A stretch of 31,103 nucleotides of DNA, from positions 1 to 31,103 of the IMG/VR virus record IMGVR_UViG_3300008110_000712. One strand, written 5' to 3'. Source of the DNA: a virus. The notes beneath the pieces were generated by a model. That model was not told where the DNA came from. It searched no databases and saw only the letters and a program-made list of their open reading frames with translations. Of this stretch, positions 1 to 7,414 are shown piece by piece. A program made the position numbers and the translations under genes. How positions within the stretch are numbered: the first letter of the stretch is position 1; each line of letters opens with the position of its first letter.

Positions 1-41
1 TACACAAGTAGAATAAAAAAAATTACAACTTTTGAAATCGA

Positions 42-53
42 AGTTGTTATATA
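42..53 (+). promoter_or_regulatory. Candidate late-promoter motif AGTTGTTATATA
   Basis: AGTTGTTAT lies 40 bases before the scaffold start codon. The same 9-mer lies exactly 40 bases before the gene at 2536 and 30 bases before the gene at 26440, and a variant lies before 9836. No TTTG/TAnnTTTG host promoter with 20-base spacing is visible in the first 81 bases. A late promoter or operator is an inference from this repeated placement. Confidence 0.35.
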
Positions 54-81
54 TTATATAATTTAGAAAAACAAAAAAATT

Positions 82-807
82 ATGAACGCTAAAAAAGTAT
101 TAGGTAAGATATTAAGTTTATTATCACAAGATGAAGTTAATTTAGCTTACGCAAAATTAAAAGACGGAACAATCGTAGAATCAGCTACTTTCGATGTAGG
201 TGAAGATTTGTTCGTAGTATCAGAAGATGGAACTAAAACTCCTGCACCAGATGGTGAGCATGAGTTATCATTGAAAGATACTGAAGGAAATGAAACTCTA
301 ATTAAAGTAATCTCTAAAGATGGTAAAATCGTTGAAAGAGAAAATGTTGAATTAGAAACTGTAAAAACTGAAGATATCCCTCAAGCATCAGGTGATAAGG
401 AAAAAGCTAATGAAGTTAAAGACCAAAAGAACCAAGTAAAAGATGGTACTTTAATGGCTGAAGAAACTGAAGAAGTTGACCCTAATATGCCTGAAACCAA
501 TGGCGAACCAATGGAAGATGAAGAACCTTCTATTGAAATCGAATTGAAAGATATGGTTGAGAAATTAGCTTATCGCATCGAAGAGATGGAGAAGAAGATA
601 ATGGATATGCAAGAAGTAAAAGAAGAGGTAGTAGACAAAGAAGCTGATATCAAAAAAGAAGATGATATCGAAGAAATGGAACTTCCTAAATTAGATGGTG
701 CTCCAATCGAAGAGGGTACTAAATTCTCAGCACAAAGCAATAACAAAAATTATGGTAAGAAAGTAGAGAACGCTCAAAGCTCATTCTTATCAAAACTTTA
801 TAAGTAA
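82..807 (+). CDS. Probable capsid scaffolding protein
   Basis: This 241-residue, strongly acidic Glu/Lys-rich protein lies directly before the major capsid gene, the usual place of a scaffold in HK97-type phages. Residues about 20-95 are a small folded part with a conserved-looking AKLKDGTIVES stretch. Residues about 95-210 are low-complexity and charged, with heptad-like spacing around 155-200 that suggests a coiled coil. The C-terminus is basic (FLSKLYK), as in scaffolds that contact the capsid protein through a basic helix. No protease motif is visible, and the likely protease is encoded far away at 16206. The ATG follows an A-rich leader without a Shine-Dalgarno site. The scaffold role is inferred from position and composition, and a head-fibre or internal head protein is possible. 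Confidence 0.7.
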   Translation: MNAKKVLGKILSLLSQDEVNLAYAKLKDGTIVESATFDVGEDLFVVSEDGTKTPAPDGEHELSLKDTEGNETLIKVISKDGKIVERENVELETVKTEDIPQASGDKEKANEVKDQKNQVKDGTLMAEETEEVDPNMPETNGEPMEDEEPSIEIELKDMVEKLAYRIEEMEKKIMDMQEVKEEVVDKEADIKKEDDIEEMELPKLDGAPIEEGTKFSAQSNNKNYGKKVENAQSSFLSKLYK

Positions 808-841
808 AAATATTTTAACTCATTTAAAAAACAAAGGAAAA

Positions 842-1807
842 ATGAAAGCAAAACAAAATTTCGCACTTCCTACAATTACTTCTACCTACGCAGGTGAAGC
901 AGCTTCTGGCTATATAGCAGCAGCATTGTTAAGTGCAAGAACTTTGGATAACAAATTAGTAACTATCATGCCAAACGTGAAGTTCAAATCTGTAATCCAA
1001 AAATTAGACGTATCTGGTATCGTACAAGATGCTAGTTGTGATTTCGTAACTTCAGGTAGTGTATCTATTTCAGAGCAAGTATTGACTCCGAAAGAATTAC
1101 AAGTTAACTTGGAATTATGTAAGCAAGAATTCGTAGATAGCTGGGAAGCTCTACAATTAGGATTTTCTGCATTCGATGAAATTCCAAAGAACTTCAACGA
1201 TTTCTTAATCTCTTATGTTGGTGGTAAAGTTGCAGAAGCAACTGAAACAGCAATTTGGCAAGGTACAACAGCGAATGGTTCATTCCCTGGATTCCAAACC
1301 GCATTATCTGCATCTATTGCAGCTGGTGGAGCAGGAGCAGTATTAGCAGCTAAGAGTGGTTCAGTAATCATCTCTGGCTCTATCACTTCAGCTAACGTAT
1401 TATCAGTAATGAACTCAGTATTAGATACTGTGCCAGATACTGTATATGGTAAAGAAGATTTATTGTTGTATGTTCCTACTAACGTAGCAAAAGCATACCA
1501 ACAAGCTTTAGCAGGTGGTGCTATCGGTGCAAACGGATGGAACAACCAAATGAACGTTGGTGAGAAACCATTCAACTTCAACGGTGTTGAAATCGTATTA
1601 TGTCCAGGTATGAGTGCATCTAAAATCGTAGCAGCTCAGAAATCAAACTTATTCTTCGGAACAGGTTTATTATCTGATTACAACGAGGTAAGAGTATTAG
1701 ACATGGCTAATATCGATGGCTCACAAAACTATCGTATTATAATGAGATATACTGCAGGTACTCAATTTGGTATCGGACAGGACATCGTTTACTACGGAGC
1801 ATACTAA
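842..1807 (+). CDS. Major capsid protein (HK97-like)
   Basis: This 321-residue protein follows the scaffold gene and has the layout of phage major capsid proteins. It has an N-terminal arm, then an alpha/beta core in which FNDFLISYVGGKVAEATETAIWQG (about residues 120-143) resembles the spine-helix region of the fold. A later stretch near residues 200-215 (DLLLYVPTNVAKAYQQAL) resembles the A-domain pattern of a 'voltage' of strand and helix, and the C-terminus ends in beta strands (RIIMRYTAGTQFGIGQD). AAAGGA lies shortly before the ATG, a better ribosome site than most genes here have, which fits high expression. A GC-rich hairpin follows the stop codon. The assignment rests on position, size and fold-like pattern and is fairly secure, although no close relative was compared. 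Confidence 0.85.
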   Translation: MKAKQNFALPTITSTYAGEAASGYIAAALLSARTLDNKLVTIMPNVKFKSVIQKLDVSGIVQDASCDFVTSGSVSISEQVLTPKELQVNLELCKQEFVDSWEALQLGFSAFDEIPKNFNDFLISYVGGKVAEATETAIWQGTTANGSFPGFQTALSASIAAGGAGAVLAAKSGSVIISGSITSANVLSVMNSVLDTVPDTVYGKEDLLLYVPTNVAKAYQQALAGGAIGANGWNNQMNVGEKPFNFNGVEIVLCPGMSASKIVAAQKSNLFFGTGLLSDYNEVRVLDMANIDGSQNYRIIMRYTAGTQFGIGQDIVYYGAY

Positions 1808-1825
1808 TAACTAACTAACAATAAC

Positions 1826-1847
1826 GGGTGGGGAGTAATCCTCACCC
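1826..1847 (+). terminator. GC-rich hairpin after the capsid gene
   Basis: GGGTGGGG (1826-1833) pairs with CCTCACCC (1840-1847) around a 6-base loop, with one G-T pair. This is a strong stem in AT-rich DNA, but only ATTTATT follows, not a clean T run. It could be a leaky terminator or a 3' stabiliser of capsid mRNA that lowers expression of the next gene. Confidence 0.45.
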
Positions 1848-1878
1848 ATTTATTAACAAATTTAAAACACTAAAGTAT

Positions 1879-2415
1879 ATGGCATGTTTATTAACGCAAG
1901 GACGTCAAGAGGTATGTAAGGAAAGTGTAGGTGGACTTCAAGGAGTTTACTTCATTAACTATACTACTGGCTCCTTTACGAAAAACGGAAGCGGACAAGT
2001 AACCGCATTACCATCAGGTTCGACGGTTTATTACTACGAATTGAAAGGTAATTCTGCATATACTGAAACTGTAAATACTTCTCGTGATAATGGTACAACT
2101 TTCTTCTCTCAAGAGTTAACTCTTAATTTGAAGAAATTAACAAACGAAATGACTACTCAATTAAAGCTTATGGCTTATGGTAGACCTCAAATCGTTGTAT
2201 GGACTATGAACGGAGATGCATTGTTAGTTGGTGAAAAAGAAGGTGCAGATGTAACTGCAGGTACAATTCAAACAGGTGGAGCAATGGGTGACCTTTATGG
2301 TTATTCAGTAACTTTCACAGGTCAGGAAGCTTTACCGGCATCATTTTTGAGTGGTAGTACAACTACTAACGCATTCGCAGGTTTATCTACACAACCGACA
2401 ATCGTATTTAACTAA
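1879..2415 (+). CDS. Probable major tail (tube) protein
   Basis: This 178-residue beta-rich protein starts MACLLTQGRQEVCKESVGG. A GTG in the same frame at 1828 would add 17 residues, but it lies inside the hairpin after the capsid gene, so the ATG at 1879 is preferred. Towards the C-terminus, MGDLYGYSVTFTGQEALPA is the strand-turn-strand pattern I associate with tail-tube subunits of Bacteroidetes phages, and NTSRDNGTTFFSQELTLNL near residues 65-85 also resembles that family. Its place straight after the capsid gene and before a strong terminator suggests an abundant product. A decoration or head-completion protein is the alternative. The structural role is likely, while the tube assignment is from memory of the family. 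Confidence 0.6.
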   Translation: MACLLTQGRQEVCKESVGGLQGVYFINYTTGSFTKNGSGQVTALPSGSTVYYYELKGNSAYTETVNTSRDNGTTFFSQELTLNLKKLTNEMTTQLKLMAYGRPQIVVWTMNGDALLVGEKEGADVTAGTIQTGGAMGDLYGYSVTFTGQEALPASFLSGSTTTNAFAGLSTQPTIVFN

Positions 2416-2439
2416 TTCAGTATATTAGTAAAAAATATT

Positions 2440-2471
2440 AAAGGGTATTACTTAGGTAGTACCCTTTTTTT
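2440..2471 (+). terminator. Intrinsic terminator after the head/tube genes
   Basis: GGGTATTAC (2443-2451) pairs with GTAGTACCC (2456-2464), nine pairs with one T-G, around a TTAG loop. Flanking A and T residues extend the stem, and seven T residues follow directly. This is a textbook rho-independent terminator. Confidence 0.85.
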
Positions 2472-2495
2472 ATGCTTAACTATTTATAGTTGTGT

Positions 2496-2507
2496 AGTTG
2501 TTATTTA
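2496..2507 (+). promoter_or_regulatory. Candidate late-promoter motif AGTTGTTATTTA
   Basis: The motif lies between the terminator at 2440-2471 and the gene at 2536, with AGTTGTTAT beginning 40 bases before the ATG as it does before the scaffold gene. TATTTATAG also occurs twice here (2481-2489 and 2502-2510), 21 bases apart, so the two copies face the same side of the helix. A promoter is needed after the strong terminator, and no host-type promoter is visible. The function is inferred. Confidence 0.4.
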
Positions 2508-2535
2508 TAGATAAAGACAAGATAAAACATAGATA

Positions 2536-2895
2536 ATGTTAGCATATTTTATATCACAAAGTAATCAGTATGTATTCAGAACTCAACCTACTGCAAGTTC
2601 GCAGTACACTATGAGTCTGCAAGATATGACAACCTTAGAAAACTTCACTGCTTCTATTAGCGGATTAACATACGAATCATACGAATCATATGTATCATTC
2701 TCTTTAGACATAAGTGGAGCTAATGTTGGAGCTGAATATAGAGCAACATTAATCAATAGTGGCTCACTTACTCCAATTTGGAATGGTTCTTTTCAGGTAT
2801 TTGCTTCACAAAGTATCGATAAGACAGTATATGAAAATAAAAATAGGCAATATATTTCTCACCAATCAGAGAATCGATATATAATAATGGATTAA
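2536..2895 (+). CDS. Small structural protein of unknown role
   Basis: This 119-residue protein is predicted beta-rich (alternating Ser/Thr/Tyr, no cysteine). The C-terminal stretch from about residue 88 (FASQSIDKTVYENKN, then QYISHQSENRYIIMD) resembles a family that I remember from Bacteroidetes phage structural clusters and for which no function is known to me. It is the first gene after the terminator and candidate promoter, and ends one base before the portal start, so it is co-expressed with the portal. A neck, decoration or head-tail joining role would fit the position but is not shown. The ATG has an A-rich leader and no Shine-Dalgarno site. Confidence 0.75.
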   Translation: MLAYFISQSNQYVFRTQPTASSQYTMSLQDMTTLENFTASISGLTYESYESYVSFSLDISGANVGAEYRATLINSGSLTPIWNGSFQVFASQSIDKTVYENKNRQYISHQSENRYIIMD

Positions 2896-2896
2896 T

Positions 2897-4201
2897 ATGA
2901 AACAACAACAACAATTTTCAGTAGTTAACGTAAACACAAATCAGCTTCCTATAATTACGGAAGATACAAAGACCCGATACAGCTGGGTGCCGTTTGGTGT
3001 TTATGGACACGATGATTTCTTTGATGCCGTAACATTAGCTTACAATACTTCTACAACTAATGCAGCATCTATCGAAGGTATTGCAGATTTAATATTTGGT
3101 AAGGGTATATACTCTAAAAGACCTGAATTGAATGATGTAATAGCTAGAATATTACCACAAGAGGAATTAAAGAGAGTATCATTTGATTTTAAATTATTTG
3201 GTAATGCAGCATTTCAGGTTTATTGGAATGATGAGCATACTAAGATAATTAAAATGTATCACATACCAGTTCAAACACTTCGTGCTGAAAAACTATATGG
3301 TTCTCCGAGAATCGACAATTATTATTATTGTACTGATTGGAATGACCAAAGAAAGATAAAAGATAAGAAAAAGATTCCTGCATTTGAAACATCAAATGAG
3401 AAAATGGAAATCCTTTACATCAAACATTATTGTCCTGGTTTATATTACTATGCATTGCCTGATTATGTTTCATCTTTACAATTCAGTATAAGTGAAGCAG
3501 AGTTAAGTAACTTACATTTAAGTAATATTACTAATGGCTTCTTGCCAATGGTTATGGTAAACTTTAACAATGGAGTACCTGCACCTGAAGAAAGACAAAC
3601 TATTGAAGATTTACTTCAAGCTAAGTTTACGGGCACAAACAACGCTGGCCGTTTTATGTTATCATTTAATGATGACCCACTCACTAAACCTACTGTTGAT
3701 ACAATTAGTATCGACAATTTACACGAAAAGTTTCAATACGTTGCGGAATATGCGCAAGACAGAATATTAGTATCACATAGAATTACATCGCCTTTATTAT
3801 TTGGTATTAGAACTGCTAACAATGGATTCTCTTCTCAATCAGAAGAAATGAAAACGGCATTCTCTATTATGCAAACGATGACTATTATGCCATTCCAAAA
3901 CATTCTATTGAACGCAATTGATTACGCATTAACGTGTGGCGGATACGCTGATACTGAATTATACTTTGAACAATTAACTCCATTAGTAATTCTTTCACAA
4001 ACTGCTGAAGAAACTGATAAGAGTGTTGAGCAAGTAGAAGATGAGGTAAACGATTCAATGGAGAATCCTGCAACAACAGAGGATGAGCCGGTAGATACAA
4101 ATGAAGATGTTGTAATGGCTAAAGCAGTGGATACATCTGATATAGATTTTATCAGAACAGTAGGAACGCAATCAGCATTTTTTGAAAGAGAATTTAAATA
4201 A
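2897..4201 (+). CDS. Portal protein
   Basis: This 434-residue protein has the usual length and layout of a phage portal. An N-terminal alpha/beta clip-like part includes VSFDFKLFGNAAFQVYWN and KMYHIPVQTLRAEK (about residues 95-140). It is followed by a region with SRITSPLLFGI (about 296-306) and a long helical segment EMKTAFSIMQTMTIMPFQNILLNAIDYAL (315-345), which matches the stem/wing helices of SPP1/HK97-type portals. The last 70 residues are acidic and probably disordered. The portal forms the 12-fold ring at one capsid vertex through which DNA is packaged by the terminase encoded at 24298. In many phages the portal lies just before scaffold and capsid, but here it lies after them. Confidence 0.85.
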   Translation: MKQQQQFSVVNVNTNQLPIITEDTKTRYSWVPFGVYGHDDFFDAVTLAYNTSTTNAASIEGIADLIFGKGIYSKRPELNDVIARILPQEELKRVSFDFKLFGNAAFQVYWNDEHTKIIKMYHIPVQTLRAEKLYGSPRIDNYYYCTDWNDQRKIKDKKKIPAFETSNEKMEILYIKHYCPGLYYYALPDYVSSLQFSISEAELSNLHLSNITNGFLPMVMVNFNNGVPAPEERQTIEDLLQAKFTGTNNAGRFMLSFNDDPLTKPTVDTISIDNLHEKFQYVAEYAQDRILVSHRITSPLLFGIRTANNGFSSQSEEMKTAFSIMQTMTIMPFQNILLNAIDYALTCGGYADTELYFEQLTPLVILSQTAEETDKSVEQVEDEVNDSMENPATTEDEPVDTNEDVVMAKAVDTSDIDFIRTVGTQSAFFEREFK

Positions 4202-4209
4202 ACAAATAT

Positions 4210-4725
4210 ATGTACGCATTATTCATAACACGAAACGATATCATTAAGAATAGCCCACTACAAGGTGCGATAGATGCAGATGCTCTATTACCATTTTGTA
4301 GAACTGCACAGGATAAGTACTTAAAGAACTTATTGGGAACTGTTTTATTTGATTTTCTACAATCGAAAATAGAAACCAATACGTTTAATACATTGGATGT
4401 ATATTATCAGGACTTAATGGATGACCATATCAAATATACCTTATTGTGGTATGCGTGTGTTGAATATATTCCATTTAGTTCAGTTCAGTTTAAATCTAAT
4501 GGAGCAGTAAAGCAACAAAGTGAGCAAGGTATCGCTCCATCTAAAGGTGAGATAGATTACCTTTTACAAAAAGCACAAAACAATGCTGACTACTACGCAC
4601 TTAGATTACAAAACTATTTGATTGCATATTCAAACAATATTCCTCAATACTTACAAAGTGTTGGAAATCAAACGCAGATATATCCTGACCAATCGAATCA
4701 ATATTTTGGTGGAATCCAATTATAA
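4210..4725 (+). CDS. Head-tail connector/head-completion-like protein
   Basis: This 171-residue mostly helical protein starts MYALFITRNDIIKNSPLQG. The run DADALLPFCRTAQDKYLKNLLGT (about residues 22-44) is typical of a family I associate with head completion in Bacteroidetes phages (I believe DUF6712, not checked), which resembles helical connector proteins of the gp6 type. It sits 8 bases after the portal and 6 bases before a tail-terminator-like gene, exactly where a connector is expected. It probably docks below the portal ring. The position supports the role well, but the exact family is uncertain. Confidence 0.7.
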   Translation: MYALFITRNDIIKNSPLQGAIDADALLPFCRTAQDKYLKNLLGTVLFDFLQSKIETNTFNTLDVYYQDLMDDHIKYTLLWYACVEYIPFSSVQFKSNGAVKQQSEQGIAPSKGEIDYLLQKAQNNADYYALRLQNYLIAYSNNIPQYLQSVGNQTQIYPDQSNQYFGGIQL

Positions 4726-4731
4726 TAAACT

Positions 4732-5598
4732 ATGGCACAACAAATTGTACATAATACAGGCGTAAACTACTCTCTTTATTACAACGTTTTAAATTATTTT
4801 AAGACGATAATGAAGAACCATCCATCGATTCAATCCGTTACCTATGGTGATATTGACTCGATTGATGATAAGCAGTACACCGAATATCCATTAGGTAATG
4901 TTTTAATTACTGATAGTAGATTTGAAACATCAACAACTACTTTTACAGTACAATTAACAATTGCTGATAAGCAAAAGAATCTAAACAATGAATCATCAGG
5001 TAGCACAAACGCTCAAACTATTCCGTTCTACGGAGTGGATGACATGGTTGATATTCATGCTAACACACTTGCAGTATTAAACGATTTAACGGCTTACACA
5101 CAAAGGGGGGTGCAGGGATTCGAAGTAAACGGAGATATTGTTTGTCAACCCTTCTCCGATAGGTTCAATAATGGACTCGCGGGGTGGGTAGCAACCTTTG
5201 AGTTAACTACTCACAACGATAAAAATCGTTGCCTTTTTTTTTTAGTTAATCCAAGTGGAAGTGGATATATAATTGAAGAGTGTGATACGGGTGAGCAGTA
5301 TAAAGCGGTATTAGCTGAATCAGGCAGTATAGGTCAGGTCTTTATGAGCAAATATATATTAGATGCTAGAAGAGACATCACTACCTACTACGACTACAAT
5401 TGTTATACTATTGTAGATACGTTCAATGGTTCAGATGATTTTGATTTTGTGAATTTACCAATACTTGCTTTACCATATGTTGATTTTGGAACGTGTGAGT
5501 ATTGTGAACTATGGGCTAATCCACAAATATGGAATACAACACCACAAAAGTGGGGAGAAGGAACGGATGTAGCATATAGACAATGGCAATACGATTAA
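4732..5598 (+). CDS. Tail terminator-like protein with Cys-module extension
   Basis: The protein has 288 residues. Residues 1-165 look like a complete tail-completion/terminator protein of about the usual size, ending with GWVATFELTTHNDKNRC. The rest is a separate region containing C..TIVDTFNGS and a C-terminal FGTCEYC, which matches a Cys module also present in the genes at 7415 and 13033. The joint between the parts falls on a run of ten T residues preceded by a perfect hairpin (5214-5243). Gain or loss of one T, or ribosomal -1 slippage, would stop translation after 170-172 residues and give the bare terminator protein. The reading frame shown here continues through the run. The role is inferred from position between connector and tail genes. 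Confidence 0.7.
   Translation: MAQQIVHNTGVNYSLYYNVLNYFKTIMKNHPSIQSVTYGDIDSIDDKQYTEYPLGNVLITDSRFETSTTTFTVQLTIADKQKNLNNESSGSTNAQTIPFYGVDDMVDIHANTLAVLNDLTAYTQRGVQGFEVNGDIVCQPFSDRFNNGLAGWVATFELTTHNDKNRCLFFLVNPSGSGYIIEECDTGEQYKAVLAESGSIGQVFMSKYILDARRDITTYYDYNCYTIVDTFNGSDDFDFVNLPILALPYVDFGTCEYCELWANPQIWNTTPQKWGEGTDVAYRQWQYD
5214..5243 (+). other. Terminator-like hairpin and T10 slippage site inside a gene
   Basis: CAACGAT (5214-5220) pairs perfectly with ATCGTTG (5225-5231) around AAAA. After CC come ten T residues (5234-5243) and then A. In the gene's frame the bases read CTT TTT TTT TTA, which includes the -1 heptamer T TTT TTA. Both other frames meet a stop within two codons (TAG at 5243, TAA at 5247). 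The layout is that of transcriptional-slippage elements that share features with intrinsic terminators. Function is inferred. Confidence 0.5.
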
Positions 5599-5615
5599 AA
5601 GATAAATAAAATAAA

Positions 5616-7412
5616 ATGGGAAGTTTAAGTAACTTATATATTTCACAAAGCTATCAATCATTATTACATTTTGGTAATAATTCATCAGCTTCTGCTACAT
5701 TAGTTGAAATACAAGATGGAGTTGGTACAGGCTTAGGTGTATATTTAAATGCAACTGGTAGTATATCAGCATCTAATACAATTACTACTAATAATTTAAT
5801 TGTAAATAATAGTACTGAATTAACGGGTGTATTTGATTTAGATACATACTTTACTGCATCAACGCCGGCGTATATAAATTCAACACAACCATTCTTTACT
5901 GATACGGTATTTGTGACTGGTAGCTATCCATTGGGTGGTTATCCTCCATCAATTGCCGATGTGCAAGTTGGTTGGATAGGTAATGGTATAAACGTTACAA
6001 ATGGTGTGGTAACTGCGGTATCTCAATCGGTATCTGGCTACTATATTACAATGGCAGGTCAGTTCCCACAATCATTACAGCCTTATACATTCAGAGGTCA
6101 AATCTCTCCAACTGCCAGAATAACAGGCTCTTTGGAAATATCTGAAAACTTAATTATTTCAGGTACATTTGATATTGAAGGTAAAGTAGTTGTAAACGAT
6201 AACGTAAGAATTAATGGTAATTTAGAAGTAAGTGGAAGCCAAAGAAATACAGGCTCTCTATTTGTTAGTAATGAGATATCTTCTTCTACTATAAATGGTA
6301 TAGGTAACGTAACCTCATTCTCACAATCTTTGTGGGCTGAATTTACTAACCTCGAAAACTATACATCTTCATTAAGAACTGCATTTACTGCAAGTGGTGT
6401 AGACACTATATTCTCAAATGATATTACTGCTTCTAATATTGAAGTAAGAAATAATTTAAATGTAGTTGGTACTTTATTCGCAAGTAAGGTAGTAACACTA
6501 ATAGAATCATCATCAATTATATTCTCTTCAGGGAGCAATATATTAGGAGATAGCATCTTAGATACACAAACACTCAATGGAGATGTGATAATGTCAGGAA
6601 GCGCTTCTTTGACAGGTTCTATGGGTATCTCTAATAACTTAGAAGTAAAAGGAAATATTTCTTCTTCTACAATTAGTGGAATTGGTAATGTAACTTCTTA
6701 TTCTCAATCGGTAGATGCTCGTTTAGATTTTTTAGAAGGACCATTTAGTACTTCAGTAGATGCCCGTTTAGATGAATTAGAAAACTGGTCATCATCTTTA
6801 GAAACAGCTTTTGCAACAACTGCAGAGTTAACACAAACTGCATCTGTATTACAAAGTAATATTAATCAGAAGTTATTTACTTCTTCATTTAATGCTTATA
6901 CACAATCATTTAGTGCATCGATAGCAGCTGATTTTGTAACAACGAATAATAATATAACTTCGTTATCGCAATCAGTTTCTTCTTCGAATGGATTAACAAA
7001 TGCTAGAATAAATACATTATCTTCATTTACTGGCTCATACGCAACGACTGGAAGTAATACATTCAATGGTAATCAAATATTTAGTGGAAGTGTTAGAGGT
7101 AGAGTAATTAATTTAAGTGTAACATCTCAAACAGCAAGTATGGATTTAAGTTTAGGTAACTTTTTTACTTTAACTTTACCAACTGCATCTGTAACATTTT
7201 TAAATACAACAAATATACAACCCGGCGAAACTGTTCAGTTATTAGTAACTCAACAATCTACGACTGGTAGTTTAAATTACTCATCAGCATTAAAGTTTGC
7301 AACAGGTTCTGCATATAGTGCATCGGTATTTCCTAACTCCGTAGATATACTTTCATTTGCAACATTTAATACATCCTCAATATACGCAGTTAGTATTAAA
7401 AATATGGTTTAA
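5616..7412 (+). CDS. Repeat-rich tail fibre-like protein
   Basis: This 598-residue protein is rich in Ser, Thr, Gly and Asn, with many SGS and SxS turns. Two copies of a module are visible: SSSTINGIGNVTSFSQS (about 223-239) and SSSTISGIGNVTSYSQS (about 349-365), followed by VDARLDFLEG and VDARLDELEN coiled-coil-like segments. SSGSNILGDSILDTQTLNG (about 306-324) matches a module that occurs twice in the large fibre gene at 26741, as does YATTGSNTFNGNQIFSG near residue 480. Such short beta repeats are typical of trimeric fibre shafts and appendages. It lies between neck and tail genes, so it could be a head/neck whisker or a tail fibre. The family is only broadly recognised. Confidence 0.75.
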   Translation: MGSLSNLYISQSYQSLLHFGNNSSASATLVEIQDGVGTGLGVYLNATGSISASNTITTNNLIVNNSTELTGVFDLDTYFTASTPAYINSTQPFFTDTVFVTGSYPLGGYPPSIADVQVGWIGNGINVTNGVVTAVSQSVSGYYITMAGQFPQSLQPYTFRGQISPTARITGSLEISENLIISGTFDIEGKVVVNDNVRINGNLEVSGSQRNTGSLFVSNEISSSTINGIGNVTSFSQSLWAEFTNLENYTSSLRTAFTASGVDTIFSNDITASNIEVRNNLNVVGTLFASKVVTLIESSSIIFSSGSNILGDSILDTQTLNGDVIMSGSASLTGSMGISNNLEVKGNISSSTISGIGNVTSYSQSVDARLDFLEGPFSTSVDARLDELENWSSSLETAFATTAELTQTASVLQSNINQKLFTSSFNAYTQSFSASIAADFVTTNNNITSLSQSVSSSNGLTNARINTLSSFTGSYATTGSNTFNGNQIFSGSVRGRVINLSVTSQTASMDLSLGNFFTLTLPTASVTFLNTTNIQPGETVQLLVTQQSTTGSLNYSSALKFATGSAYSASVFPNSVDILSFATFNTSSIYAVSIKNMV

Positions 7413-7414
7413 TT

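Noticed and set aside
910-1197. Leftward open frame opposite the capsid gene
   Set aside because: It lies wholly inside the major capsid gene on the other strand, is rich in Ser/Asn/Thr as expected for an antisense shadow and has no promoter.
1828-1878. GTG start adding 17 residues to the tube-like protein
   Set aside because: The GTG is inside the hairpin stem, and the ATG at 1879 fits the family start MACLL.
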